A DNA stretch of 64,000 nt from Nostoc sp. CHAB 5824 (GCF_020829665.1 NZ_JAIVFT010000020.1:95023-159022), one strand, 5' to 3'; shown: positions 26,633 to 35,943, numbered from the stretch's first letter. Notes: generated from the letters alone by a model not told the origin. Translations and numbers: made by a program.

Positions 26633-26976
26633 AAAATTTTATGAAGAAAAACAACGCAAATGGACACAAAATAAAGCGTCACAAAAGCAGGCTAAAATTT
26701 TCCTGCCGTCAGACAGACTACAAACAGTGCTTAACTGTCCTTTGCCCTACTCTTGATCAAGTTGTAGGGCAATTTTGTATTCTACAGCTTGGTTGCATCT
26801 ATCCGACGGGCTGGAAAAAAAACAACATAGTAAGCAATTCAAAATTCAAACTTCAAAATGCTAAGGGCCTCTGTTGGCAAAGTCCTGGCGATTGCTTGTG
26901 TGCAAACTCAAGGCTCAACAGCTTAATAAAAAATAACTGACAATTCCCAATTTTCAATGCCCCACGATCGCTTGTG
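26633..26976. other. Intergenic region with an orphan intrinsic terminator
   Basis: Between hemB and the DUF4870 gene. It holds a GCAGG..CCTGC stem near 26692 and a clear terminator-like hairpin at 26742-26776, but the 99-codon plus-strand frame here looks like chance. Possible small RNA on the plus strand. Confidence 0.45.
26742..26776 (+). terminator. Intrinsic terminator without an obvious gene
   Basis: TTGCCCTAC and its exact complement GTAGGGCAA around a 13-base loop, followed by TTTTG on the plus strand only. No plus-strand gene lies upstream, which points to a short untranslated RNA or to chance. Confidence 0.5.
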
Positions 26977-27336
26977 CTAAAGAAATCGGAAAATATAAGG
27001 ATAACGGAAGGGTACATCAGGATTGCTGAAAACTTTGATGAGCGCCCAAATTGTTAATCCCCAGTGCAATATATATCCCAAAGCTGCTAGTGGCCCCAGC
27101 AATAACAGAGGTAAGACTAACCAACCAAATAGAAAAAACAGCGCTCCCAGAATTCCTCCATAAAGCCAGACATTAAAGTGGAAATTAATGGATTCTTTGG
27201 CGTTTTCTTTAACAACAGGATCATCAGATACGAACAGTATGGCGATAGGTATACCTACAGATACCAAGGTTGTGCTGAGAAAAATGGCTCCATGCGATAA
27301 GCCAGATAGAAGCTTTCGCTTGTCTGTGTCGTACAT
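26977..27336 (-). CDS. DUF4870 / Tic20-like small membrane protein
   Basis: 119 residues with four hydrophobic stretches. YDTDKRKLLSGLSHGAIFLS, the KENAKESINFHFNVWLYG motif (about residues 41-58) and the C-terminal FSNPDVPFRYPYIFRFL are the DUF4870 pattern, related to Tic20-type proteins. Function unknown. Single gene, start ATG 27336 after GGAGAAA. Confidence 0.85.
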   Translation of the reverse strand: MYDTDKRKLLSGLSHGAIFLSTTLVSVGIPIAILFVSDDPVVKENAKESINFHFNVWLYGGILGALFFLFGWLVLPLLLLGPLAALGYILHWGLTIWALIKVFSNPDVPFRYPYIFRFL

Positions 27337-27460
27337 TTCTTTCTCCTATTTAGTCAGATTGTTGGTTATGTTACGACCCTATCACGAGCATCGTTGTCTT
27401 AAGATTAAAAGACTTACTAGAGTCAAAAAAAATTAAGTTAGCTAACAAACAAATACACTT

Positions 27461-29089
27461 ATGTCTACTGAACTTCAGTCAGAACTTATTCAAGCAGTTG
27501 AACTTCGCCGCAACTTTGCGATTATTTCTCACCCTGATGCGGGTAAAACTACACTAACAGAAAAACTGCTGCTATACGGAGGTGCAATTCACGAAGCTGG
27601 AGCGGTGAAGGCGCGACGAGCACAGCGTAAGGCTACCTCTGACTGGATGGCGATGGAACAACAACGGGGTATTTCTATTACCTCCACAGTGTTGCAATTT
27701 GAATACCAGGACTGTCAAATAAATTTATTAGACACTCCTGGACACCAAGATTTCAGTGAAGATACTTATCGCACCCTCGCCGCCGCCGATAATGCAGTGA
27801 TGCTGATTGATGCAGCAAAAGGTTTGGAACCCCAAACCCGTAAATTGTTTGAAGTGTGTAAGTTGCGCGGTATCCCGATTTTTACATTTGTCAACAAGCT
27901 CGATCGCCCAGGAAGGGAACCTCTGGAACTGTTGGATGAAATTGAACAAGAACTAGGGTTGCAAACCTATGCAGTCAACTGGCCGATTGGTATGGGCGAT
28001 CGCTTTAAAGGTGTCTTTGACCGACACAAGCAACAAATTCATTTGTTTGAACGCAGCGCCCACGGCAGCCGAGAAGCCCGTGATACGATAGTGGAATTAG
28101 GCGATCCGAGAATAGAAGAACAGCTAGAACAAGACCTTTACTACCAACTGAAAAATGATTTAGAACTGTTAGAAGGAGTTGGGCCAGAGTTAGATTTGCA
28201 GCTGGTACACGAAGGCAAAATGACGCCTGTGTTCTTTGGTAGCGCCATGACTAACTTTGGGGTAGAGTTATTCCTCAAGTATTTCCTCGACTATGCCCTC
28301 AAACCCGGTTCTCATTACAGCAGTGTTGGCGAAGTTGCTCCTACATACCCGGAATTTTCGGGGTTTGTCTTTAAACTGCAAGCGAATATGGATCCGAAGC
28401 ACCGCGATCGCGTCGCATTTATCCGGGTCTGCACTGGTAAGTTTGAAAAAGATATGATGGTGAATCACGCCCGTATCGGTAAACTTATCCGTCTGTCTCG
28501 CCCGCAAAAACTCTTTGCCCAAGAGCGGGAATCGATTGATGTGGCTTATCCTGGCGATGTGATTGGTTTGAATAATCCCGGTGTTTTTGCGATCGGGGAT
28601 ACAATTTACACGGGACAAAAGCTCGAATATGAGGGGATTCCGTATTTCTCGCCGGAACTGTTTGCGTCTATGAGGAATCCCAACCCCTCGAAGTCTAAAC
28701 AATTCCAAAAAGGCGTTGCGGAATTGCGTGAAGAAGGTGCTGTGCAAATTATGTACTCAACTGATGAAGCCAAGCGCGATCCAATTTTGGCGGCGGTGGG
28801 TCAGTTGCAATTCGAGGTAGTACAGTTTCGTTTACAAAACGAGTATGGTGTAGAAACCATATTAGAGTTATTGCCCTACAGTGTCGCCCGTTGGGTTGAG
28901 GGTGGTTGGGAAGCATTAGAAAAGGTGGGACGAATATTCAATACCACTACAGTTAAAGACAGTATGGGACGACCAGTGTTACTATTCCGCAATGAATGGA
29001 ATTGTCAACAATTATTGGGCGACCATCCAGAGTTAAAATTAAGCGCGATCGCTCCAGTATTTTCTAGTCAAAAACCAGTGGAGGAATGA
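27461..29089 (+). CDS. prfC: Peptide chain release factor 3
   Basis: 542 residues. Translational GTPase that releases RF1/RF2 from the ribosome after termination. P-loop SHPDAGKTTLTEKLL (about residues 23-37), switch II DTPGHQDFSEDTYRTL, the G4 motif NKLDR, and the RF3-specific C-terminal region (LQFEVVQFRLQNEYGVE). Length matches the bacterial RF3 family. PrmC, which acts on the same release factors, is encoded at 17720. Confidence 0.96.
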   Translation: MSTELQSELIQAVELRRNFAIISHPDAGKTTLTEKLLLYGGAIHEAGAVKARRAQRKATSDWMAMEQQRGISITSTVLQFEYQDCQINLLDTPGHQDFSEDTYRTLAAADNAVMLIDAAKGLEPQTRKLFEVCKLRGIPIFTFVNKLDRPGREPLELLDEIEQELGLQTYAVNWPIGMGDRFKGVFDRHKQQIHLFERSAHGSREARDTIVELGDPRIEEQLEQDLYYQLKNDLELLEGVGPELDLQLVHEGKMTPVFFGSAMTNFGVELFLKYFLDYALKPGSHYSSVGEVAPTYPEFSGFVFKLQANMDPKHRDRVAFIRVCTGKFEKDMMVNHARIGKLIRLSRPQKLFAQERESIDVAYPGDVIGLNNPGVFAIGDTIYTGQKLEYEGIPYFSPELFASMRNPNPSKSKQFQKGVAELREEGAVQIMYSTDEAKRDPILAAVGQLQFEVVQFRLQNEYGVETILELLPYSVARWVEGGWEALEKVGRIFNTTTVKDSMGRPVLLFRNEWNCQQLLGDHPELKLSAIAPVFSSQKPVEE

Positions 29090-29294
29090 AGAAGAATACA
29101 GAATACAGAATTCTGAATTCAGAATTAGTCCTACAAAAGAGCCAACTGAATTCTGACGACTGACGTCTTTATTCAATCTTTATCATTCACTTGACAAGCA
29201 AAACTTGAGCGCGGTTGAGTTCCACGGCATCCGAGGTTCGCGCTTTTGCACAAACGTGGATCAACATAGAAGAGATTGGAGTGCCAGAATTTGT

Positions 29295-31556
29295 ATGCCT
29301 TCACATGCCAAATCGTCTTTGGAGGCTGGTTTAGTTGCCCTCAAGCAGGGAAATTACCAAACAGCAATCGCTCAACTAGAACCTGTTGCTAGCAGCCAAA
29401 GTAATGGTACTGCTAGCTTACAAGCCCAGGTTGGTTTAGTGATGGCTTATGCACGTATTGGCGAAGCCTCCAAAGCGATCGCTATTTCCCAAAATCTCAT
29501 TGAGAGTAACAATCCGCAAGTTCAAGAGTGGGCAAAACGCGCTCTCGAACACCTGACAAAACGTAAAAAACGCGATCAAGAATCAAAAAATGTCGAAACT
29601 GGATTTGTTGCTTTTGATAATTCAACCCCAGATTCTCCCCCAGTTCCCCCCCCGGTAACTTCTACATTAGAGGAACAGCCAGAAGATCGAGTAATAGAAA
29701 CCAAGAGCGACGACACCCCGCCGATGGTGCCGCTAAGTAGACTCAAAGCTACAGTAGCGACACCACCGCCACCACCCGCGCCCTTAAGTGGTTTCATGGG
29801 TTCTGTTACTCGCACGCAAGCTAAATTATTTGGCGTTATTTATTGGCGACAAGCACAACGCGCCAAAGCATGGCAACCCCTACGTAAACCTAAATTAATC
29901 CCCTTGCGGTTGCTGACAGCAGGAACATTCATTGCCCTATTTTGGGTGATTCGGGAAATCTTCAAGTTAGCATTTGGATTCATTAACCAAACTTTAGTCA
30001 AACTACCCTATCTAGAGCCATTGCAGCTTTTATACCGCGACCCTACTCAAGTGTTGTTGATAGTATTGGTAATTTTGATTGGAGTATCACCCTGGTTGCT
30101 GGATCTGCTACTGGCGAACTTGTATAGTCAGCGAGAATTTCCCAAAGATGTATTGAATGCCCATAGCCGCGAAGCCGTCCGAGTGCTACAACGTTGTTGT
30201 CAACAGCGCCACTGGCCGTTACCCAAACTGCGGATTTTACCAATGGCTGCACCAATTATCCTGACCTATGGTAGTTTACCACGTAATGCCAGGATTGTTG
30301 TGAGTCAAGGACTATTAGAGCAACTAGCTGATGATGAAATCGCCATTATTTACGCCACGCAGCTAGGGCATATTGCTCACTGGGATTTTGCTGTGATGTC
30401 TTTGTTGCTGCTGGTGACACTACCAATTCATAAGCTCTATCAGCAAGTATCGAACTGGGGAGACAAAATATCAGGGATTTGGCGCTGGCCAGTGACAATT
30501 TTGGCTAGTCTCGTTTATGGAGTTTGGTGTTTGCTGACTGGGACTGCATTGTGGTTGTCGCGGTTGCGGCTTTATTATAGCGATCGCGTCGCCTCTGAAA
30601 TTACTGGTAATCCCAATGCCCTGATTCGCGCTTTACTCAAAATCGCCATTGGCATTGCAGCTGATATCCAAAAACAGGAACAGACCAGTTGGCAACTAGA
30701 AAGTTTAAATCTCCTGACACCAGTCAGCCACCAACAAAGCCTTTCTTTAGGCACTATTGCCAGCAATTTATCTTTTGAATCATTTTTGAAGTGGGATACT
30801 GCTAATCCTTATCGCCGATGGTTTACAATTAATAGTAGCCATCCTTTGATGGGCGATCGCATCGAACGCCTCTGCCAAATAGCGCGTCACTGGCATCTAG
30901 ACACCGAACTACATTTTGCAAGCGTTCCATCAAAGGTTAAGCGTCAGTCTTTCTTATTACAAATCGCTCCCTGGTTAGGAGTTCCTTTAGGGGTTTTGTT
31001 TGCAGCTTTCGTCTGGCTAACCTGGCAATTAGCATTCGCACTCAAGTTTCTAAATCTAAAGTGGATATATGAAGATTGGTCTTTCATTACAGGCTGCCTT
31101 CTAATTGGCTTTAGCATCGGTACAGTGATGCGGATTAATTCTTTCTTTCCCGATATTAAACCTGCCACTGTGCAAACTGATGATTACCTACCCAACCTGT
31201 TAGCTGACCCTTCTGCCTTACCAATTGATAGCGTCAGCGTACGTCTTGTGGGTAAATTATTAGGTCGTCAAGGCACTAGCAACTCCCTAGCGCAAGATTT
31301 AATCCTTCAATCCAGCGCAGGTTTAGTAAAATTACACCACGTTTCTTGGCTAGGACAGTCACTCAATTACCAGGATCTAATTGGTCGGCAAATTATTGTT
31401 ACAGGTTGGTTCCGGCGAGGAGCAACGCCTTGGATTGATATCCAAACCCTGGAAACTTATAGTGGTAAAACCATTCATAGCCCTCATCCCATTTGGTCTA
31501 CTTTTTTAGCAGTTGCAGCACAGGCTTTGGGCGCATACGTTTTTCTCACTGGTTAG
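29295..31556 (+). CDS. M48-like membrane protein with missing zinc motif
   Basis: About 753 residues from ATG 29295 (frame open to 29205). An N-terminal TPR-like helical region (ALKQGNYQTAIAQLEPVA) and a proline-rich linker precede membrane helices and an M48-peptidase-like domain (ADDEIAIIYATQLGHIAHWDF). In active M48 enzymes this position reads HExxH; here codons 30357-30371 give TQLGH, so the first His and the Glu are lost. The later Glu ligand region (YYSDRVASEITGNPNALIRAL) also lacks the usual ExxxD form. Several further membrane segments follow. Probably a non-proteolytic homologue; whether this is common in the family needs alignment. Confidence 0.8.
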   Translation: MPSHAKSSLEAGLVALKQGNYQTAIAQLEPVASSQSNGTASLQAQVGLVMAYARIGEASKAIAISQNLIESNNPQVQEWAKRALEHLTKRKKRDQESKNVETGFVAFDNSTPDSPPVPPPVTSTLEEQPEDRVIETKSDDTPPMVPLSRLKATVATPPPPPAPLSGFMGSVTRTQAKLFGVIYWRQAQRAKAWQPLRKPKLIPLRLLTAGTFIALFWVIREIFKLAFGFINQTLVKLPYLEPLQLLYRDPTQVLLIVLVILIGVSPWLLDLLLANLYSQREFPKDVLNAHSREAVRVLQRCCQQRHWPLPKLRILPMAAPIILTYGSLPRNARIVVSQGLLEQLADDEIAIIYATQLGHIAHWDFAVMSLLLLVTLPIHKLYQQVSNWGDKISGIWRWPVTILASLVYGVWCLLTGTALWLSRLRLYYSDRVASEITGNPNALIRALLKIAIGIAADIQKQEQTSWQLESLNLLTPVSHQQSLSLGTIASNLSFESFLKWDTANPYRRWFTINSSHPLMGDRIERLCQIARHWHLDTELHFASVPSKVKRQSFLLQIAPWLGVPLGVLFAAFVWLTWQLAFALKFLNLKWIYEDWSFITGCLLIGFSIGTVMRINSFFPDIKPATVQTDDYLPNLLADPSALPIDSVSVRLVGKLLGRQGTSNSLAQDLILQSSAGLVKLHHVSWLGQSLNYQDLIGRQIIVTGWFRRGATPWIDIQTLETYSGKTIHSPHPIWSTFLAVAAQALGAYVFLTG

Positions 31557-32219
31557 TCATTGGTTATTGGTCATTGGTCATTAGTCATTAGTCATTGGTT
31601 ATTTGCAAAGGACATAGGAAAAATTGGAATGTAAACAAAAGTTGCAGGTTTTCTTTTAAGATGTTACATTTATTCACACAAACAATAGCAGCCAACATAA
31701 CTCAGCACTACAGCTTAGTTATGCATCCGGATGCTTTTCCCCCGCTCCATACCTTTTTATCCTCCCAATACAGCAGGAAATTAACCAGCCACTGGCTGGT
31801 TTTTGTTTCAAAATATGCTCCCTTGAATAAAAAAATGTGTTTTATGTTACGATGCAGTAATAATAACGTCGGAAATGTATGCGCTAAACTAGCTACGTAG
31901 AAAATACCGTGGTAATGTAAGGAATGGTATTTAATTCTGCGAAAAAGGGCATGGAAGAAAGCGTGTACTTTAGCAGGCAATAGGCTATTAAATTTACAAT
32001 TCTTAGAATTAAGGTGTTATTAGCTCACTATAGTGTGAGTCTTTAGATTAAACAAGCTTGATCCCGACGAAAAACTGTATTGTTGTATAGGTTGACAGTT
32101 TCGAGCAAAAAAATTGGTTGATGGCAGTCTTGGTTAATAGCATCTATTTAATTAAAAGCCAAAGCCAAGTGATTGTTTTCTTGCCTTGCCATGTTCATTC
32201 AACTCTGGAGGTATAGTTC
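31557..32219. other. Long intergenic region upstream of the RRM gene
   Basis: Starts with TTGGTCA/TTAGTCA heptamers (31557-31600), then an A/T-rich stretch holding an intrinsic terminator (31783-31805). The remainder is a long leader of the RNA-binding protein gene. Cyanobacterial rbp genes are known for long, regulatory 5' leaders. No supported ORF. Confidence 0.55.
31783..31805 (+). terminator. Intrinsic terminator, orphan
   Basis: AACCAGCC-ACT-GGCTGGTT followed by TTTTG. Perfect 8-bp stem with U tract on the plus strand, 230 bases beyond the M48-like gene and over 400 before the RRM gene. May end a long 3' tail or a small RNA. Confidence 0.65.
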
Positions 32220-32726
32220 ATGTCCATTCGCCTATATATAGGTAATTTGCCTAAAGAAGAAATAGATCGTCAGGATCTGCAAGCAGTTTTTGCAGCAGAA
32301 GGTGATGCTGTAACTACTAAATTAATTAAAGACCGTAAAACTGGCAAATGCCGTGGTTTCGGTTTTCTTACAGTCAACAACGACGAACAAGCTGACGAAA
32401 TTATTGAAAAATATAATGGTCAGATGTTCAAAGATACTCCGATTAAGCTAGAGAAAGCATTACCTCGGACAAAAGGTGATGAGGGCGAGGAGCAAGCTCC
32501 AAAACCAGTTACTGCTGCTAGTAGTACCCCCACTCCTAGCCCCAATAGAGAAGGTAGCCGCCGCGAGAAAAGCTCTAAGAAGCCTCGTCGTGGCGGCGGT
32601 GGCGGCGGCGGTTCTCGTGAAAGCAGCACTACAACCACCGATTCAGATGCCATTCGTCCAGATCCTCGTTGGGCTTCGGAATTAGAAAAGCTGAAGCAGA
32701 TGTTAGCTGCACAAACTACGAATTAA
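32220..32726 (+). CDS. RRM RNA-binding protein with glycine-rich tail
   Basis: 168 residues. One RNA recognition motif (residues 1-82) with RNP2 LYIGNL and RNP1 KCRGFGFLTV. A Ser/Pro/Lys linker leads to a run of seven glycines and a C-terminal helix (ASELEKLKQMLAAQ). Cyanobacterial Rbp proteins of this kind bind mRNA, and the glycine-rich type is often cold-induced. The acidic linker and longer tail differ from the shortest Rbps, so I do not assign rbpA-G letters. Ribosome site GGAGG lies about 8 bases upstream. A strong terminator follows. Confidence 0.9.
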   Translation: MSIRLYIGNLPKEEIDRQDLQAVFAAEGDAVTTKLIKDRKTGKCRGFGFLTVNNDEQADEIIEKYNGQMFKDTPIKLEKALPRTKGDEGEEQAPKPVTAASSTPTPSPNREGSRREKSSKKPRRGGGGGGGSRESSTTTTDSDAIRPDPRWASELEKLKQMLAAQTTN

Positions 32727-32741
32727 TCCCTAAGGGAGAGA

Positions 32742-32789
32742 AATTAAAAATTAAAAATCAGAATTTTTTTTGATTTTTAATTTTTAATT
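32742..32789 (+). terminator. Terminator of the RRM gene
   Basis: Perfect 19-bp A/T-rich inverted repeat (AATTAAAAATTAAAAATCA and complement) around a 10-base T-rich loop, 15 bases after the stop codon. Confidence 0.75.
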
Positions 32790-33199
32790 ATTGATTGTTA
32801 TCTAGCTGCTTAGTTTTAAACTAATTGCAGCTAATTTTATAAGTGCGTAGGCGTAATCCGCCGCAGGCATCGCATAGTAAATCAGGCGACACATAAATTT
32901 CACGCATTTTATATACTTACATAATAGTAGTAAGTCTATAGTGCTACAACAGTAACTTTCATAGAGTTAGTGTTAGGCCTGCTTATAAAAAAATTAAGTT
33001 TTTGTGATTAGGCGCATTGAAAAACCTGACTGAAAATGAATGCGATCGCAGTAATTATCTGGATTTGATAAATTATAGTCAGTAATAGCAAGCTTCATAA
33101 TGCCAAGTGAACCGGAGGCGCGTAGGGGCGGCCCGCCGTAGGCATCGCTCTAAAGATAATTTACACTCAAGGAGATACCGATCATTTGCAGCTTCTGTT
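32790..33199. other. Intergenic region with two copies of a GC-rich repeat
   Basis: Contains GTAGGCG..CCGCCGCAGGCATCGC at about 32843 and a related GTAGGGGCGGCCCGCCGTAGGCATCGC at about 33122, both with internal symmetry and similar to the unit at 13020. The second lies in the extended but unlikely 5' frame of sufE. Confidence 0.6.
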
Positions 33200-33640
33200 A
33201 TGTCCTCAACTCTAGATTCTTTGCCACCTGCGCTCGCTAAAATTGTCCAGCGCTTTCAACGCGCTTCCGAACCGAAGCGACGCTACGAACAGCTAATCTG
33301 GTATGCTCAGAAGCTCAATGAGTTTCCAGAAGCTGATAAATTACCTGAAAATAAAGTTCCTGGTTGCGTGTCTCAAGTTTATATCACAGCAGCCTTGAAT
33401 GACGGGAAGGTTGTGTTTCAGGGCGATTCCGATTCCCAGTTAACCAAAGGATTAGTCGGGCTTCTGGTTGAAGGATTACATGGACTAACGCCAACTGAGA
33501 TTGTCCAACTTACTCCAGATTTTATTCAAGAAACAGGTTTAAATGTTAGCCTGACACCTTCCCGTGCTAATGGATTTTACAATATTTTTAAAACCATGCA
33601 AAAAAAAGCATTGGAATGTAAGTTAGATTTACCTAACTAA
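33200..33640 (+). CDS. sufE: SufE family sulfur-acceptor protein
   Basis: 146 residues from ATG 33200; an upstream extension to 33107 would translate repeat DNA and is rejected. RYEQLIWYAQKLNEFPEADK and the active cysteine loop NKVPGCVSQVYI are the SufE signature. SufE accepts sulfane sulfur from the SufS cysteine desulfurase for Fe-S cluster assembly. No suf genes are adjacent. Length fits the family. Confidence 0.93.
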   Translation: MSSTLDSLPPALAKIVQRFQRASEPKRRYEQLIWYAQKLNEFPEADKLPENKVPGCVSQVYITAALNDGKVVFQGDSDSQLTKGLVGLLVEGLHGLTPTEIVQLTPDFIQETGLNVSLTPSRANGFYNIFKTMQKKALECKLDLPN

Positions 33641-33720
33641 ACTTGGTCATTGGTCATTTGCAAAGAACAAATGACTAATGACTAATGACAAATAAGGTAC
33701 AACTACCAAAATTCAGTCTC

Positions 33721-34629
33721 ATGTCAACAAATTTATTATCTACCTCTGCTGCTATTGGCTTTGGTGGAGTGGTTCAAGAATATCTCTGGAACTGCGAAAA
33801 TCAGCAATTACGCGTTGTTTATGAAACCCTCGGTAAAGGTTCACCACTATTGCTGCTACCAGCTTTCAGCAGTGTTTCGACGCGCTTGGAAATGGGCGAA
33901 CTTGCCAAGTTACTAGCTCCCAATTTTCAAGTTGTAGCCGTAGACTGGCCCGGTTTTGGTGAATCTTCTCGCCCTAGTTTGAATTATCGACCGGAAATTT
34001 ATCAGCAATTTCTGGAAAATTTTGTCAAAGCTGTTTTTAATACTCCCATTACTGTGGTGGCGGCTGGTCATGCTGCTAGTTACGTTTTACAATTAGCTGT
34101 CAAACAACCTGCTACTTTCTCACGAATTTTGTTGTTAGCTCCTACTTGGCGTGGGCCTTTGCCGACAATGGGCGCAAGTCAGCAAATAGCTGGCATTGTA
34201 AGAGAATTGGTGCGATCGCCTATACTTGGTCAAGCTCTCTACAAACTCAACACTACCCAATCTTTTTTAAGTTTTATGTACCGCCGTCATGTCTTTACTG
34301 ACGCGGCTAAAATTACACCCAGTTTCATTGAGAAGAAGTGGCACACGACTCAACAACCAGGGGCGCGATTTGCATCTGCTGCCTTTGTAACTGGTAATCT
34401 TGATGCTATACACGAACAATCTGATTTTCTGGAACTTGTGCAGTCTTTAACCGTACCGCTTATGGTTGTAATTGGGGAATCTAGCCCTCCCAAATCACGA
34501 GAAGAAATGAACGCTTTGGTAGCCTTACCAGGAGTGAGAAGCGTTGTCATTCCTGGTTCTCTGGGATTGTATGAAGAATACCCAGCAGTTATTTTAGAAG
34601 CAGTTCAAGATTTTTTGTTATCCCGATGA
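33721..34629 (+). CDS. Alpha/beta-fold hydrolase lacking nucleophilic serine
   Basis: 302 residues from ATG 33721 (frame open from 33685). LLLLPAFSSVSTRLEMGEL replaces the usual HGxxG strand; VVAVDWPGFGESSRP is conserved. The nucleophile elbow, normally GxSxG, reads AGHAASY, with Ala where Ser is expected, and no C-terminal GHxxxxE histidine motif can be seen (GLYEEYP instead). Probably a non-hydrolytic or differently acting member, as in cyanobacterial and plant chloroplast homologues with altered triads. Lies 44 bases or more after sufE across a heptamer repeat. Confidence 0.82.
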   Translation: MSTNLLSTSAAIGFGGVVQEYLWNCENQQLRVVYETLGKGSPLLLLPAFSSVSTRLEMGELAKLLAPNFQVVAVDWPGFGESSRPSLNYRPEIYQQFLENFVKAVFNTPITVVAAGHAASYVLQLAVKQPATFSRILLLAPTWRGPLPTMGASQQIAGIVRELVRSPILGQALYKLNTTQSFLSFMYRRHVFTDAAKITPSFIEKKWHTTQQPGARFASAAFVTGNLDAIHEQSDFLELVQSLTVPLMVVIGESSPPKSREEMNALVALPGVRSVVIPGSLGLYEEYPAVILEAVQDFLLSR

Positions 34630-34668
34630 AATTAAATCTTCACACCAATAGTTGATTCTCAAAGCTAA

Positions 34669-34854
34669 ATCGACCCCAGTTTTAAAAGTAGAGGATTGTA
34701 TACTCGATTAACTGCTGCTGAAGTGAGAAAGCAGCTAATAGAAAAGTACGGTTATAGTAACGAAGTTTTACCTAGATCAGAAACGATTCATCTAAAATTA
34801 AGTGATTATTCTTTTACAGGGGAAGAGCATTTATCAAGCTTGAAATCATATTAA
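34669..34854 (+). mobile_element. ISAzo13-like transposase relic
   Basis: A 61-residue in-frame remnant without a start codon: FKSRGLYTRLTAAEVRKQLI, then YGYSNEVLPRSETIHLKL, resembling the DNA-binding N-terminal part of ISAzo13-family transposases as I recall them (TAAEVR..LI..GY....LP...TI..KL). The rest of the transposase and both ends are missing. Identification rests on memory of the family motif. Confidence 0.55.
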
Positions 34855-34916
34855 ATCATCACTATTTCACCCTGACAGAAACGACTAGGTATGTAAATTC
34901 TTCATAACTAATTGAA

Positions 34917-34955
34917 GGGGAGAAAGGGGTTGCCGTTAGCAACCCCTTTCTCCCC
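34917..34955. terminator. Strong 17-bp hairpin
   Basis: GGGGAGAAAGGGGTTGC and its perfect reverse complement around CGTTA. Very stable, but no U tract follows. It could be a transcription barrier between the hydrolase/relic and the HEAT gene, or a small dispersed palindromic element. Confidence 0.6.
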
Positions 34956-35160
34956 TCATAATGATTATTATATAAATGCTGTCTTTTGTTTTTTTGGAAT
35001 AATTTATTCTCTGGAGTTTCCTATAAATTTAACCTCTTACGAATGGGTGAAGAGTTTTGAAAGTTGGAGCGATTTGCCCAATGAAAGTGCTATCCCTCGT
35101 TCATTCTAAGTGCGCTCGGCATCACAAGCAAGGATATCGGACAGTTCGCAGGATGCTTCC

Positions 35161-35937
35161 CTACCTTGGGCGGGTTTTAGAAAACAAGCGGGAATCTTTT
35201 TCTTTTTTGAGGAAATTAAGAGAGCGACGCAAACGTTTTTTTCCTTCTCCAAACCCAAGTAAATTTACATACTCAGACTTGGGATTTTCTGCAATATTTA
35301 AAGCCATTTCTAAGTAGGATATGGCGAGATCCACTTCTTGATTAGATAGCTTAGTTGCGTTATCTTGCCAGCTTTCAGCGATGCGTCCCAAAGCTTCTTC
35401 TGCATTATATCTAAGCTGCTGTTTTTTCAAAGCTTCAATAAGCACCGGGACAGCTGTTGCTGCTTTTTCCCCCATGCTTTCTAAGGCAGAGGCAGCACTT
35501 GAACGAACCTGAAAGTCCAAATCATTTTTCAAAGCTTCAATAAGTGCGGGGACTACGATTGCTGCTTTTTCACCGGTGTTTTTCAAAGCATAGGCAACAT
35601 TTGAGCGAACTTGTGCATTTTTATCCTGTTTCAAAGCTGTGATGAGTGCAGGCACGGCTTTTGCTACTTCTTCACTCTTGCGTTCCCAAATACCAACCCT
35701 TTCCAAGACAGAGGTAGCACCTATACGAACCAAATCATTTTTGTCTTTCAATGCTTGGATAATTACAGGAACTAGCGATGTTGTATCTTGCCCCATATTG
35801 CTCAAAGCACTAGTAGCATTTGATCGCACTTGCTCGTTGTCATCTTTGAGTGTTTCCATGAGTACGGGAATTGCCGCTTTTAGTTCGTTTGTGAGTTTGA
35901 CGTTAAAGTTGTTATTACTAGAATAAGTAAAACTCAT
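35161..35937 (-). CDS. HEAT-repeat protein, 3' part of a split gene
   Basis: 258 residues made of HEAT-like repeats of 35-42 residues: AAIPVLMETLKDDNEQVRSN, VPVIIQALKDKNDLVRIGA, VPALITALKQDKNAQVRSN, VPALIEALKNDLDFQVRSS, then a charged C-terminus (GEGKKRLRRSLNFLKKEKD). It begins only 6 bases after the stop of the upstream HEAT ORF and in the same frame. The best reading is that 35944-36513 plus this ORF were one exported HEAT protein broken by a single TGA. HEAT repeats form protein-binding solenoids; phycobilin lyases use related repeats, but lyase activity is not implied. Confidence 0.7.
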   Translation of the reverse strand: MSFTYSSNNNFNVKLTNELKAAIPVLMETLKDDNEQVRSNATSALSNMGQDTTSLVPVIIQALKDKNDLVRIGATSVLERVGIWERKSEEVAKAVPALITALKQDKNAQVRSNVAYALKNTGEKAAIVVPALIEALKNDLDFQVRSSAASALESMGEKAATAVPVLIEALKKQQLRYNAEEALGRIAESWQDNATKLSNQEVDLAISYLEMALNIAENPKSEYVNLLGFGEGKKRLRRSLNFLKKEKDSRLFSKTRPR

Positions 35938-35943
35938 AGCTTT

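Noticed and set aside
26641..26940. 99-codon plus-strand ORF between hemB and DUF4870
   Set aside because: Basic, low-complexity translation interrupted by a terminator hairpin; more likely non-coding.
31595..31980. Overlapping ORFs of 101 and 90 codons on both strands before the RRM gene
   Set aside because: They include heptamer repeats and a transcription terminator; no similarity recognised.
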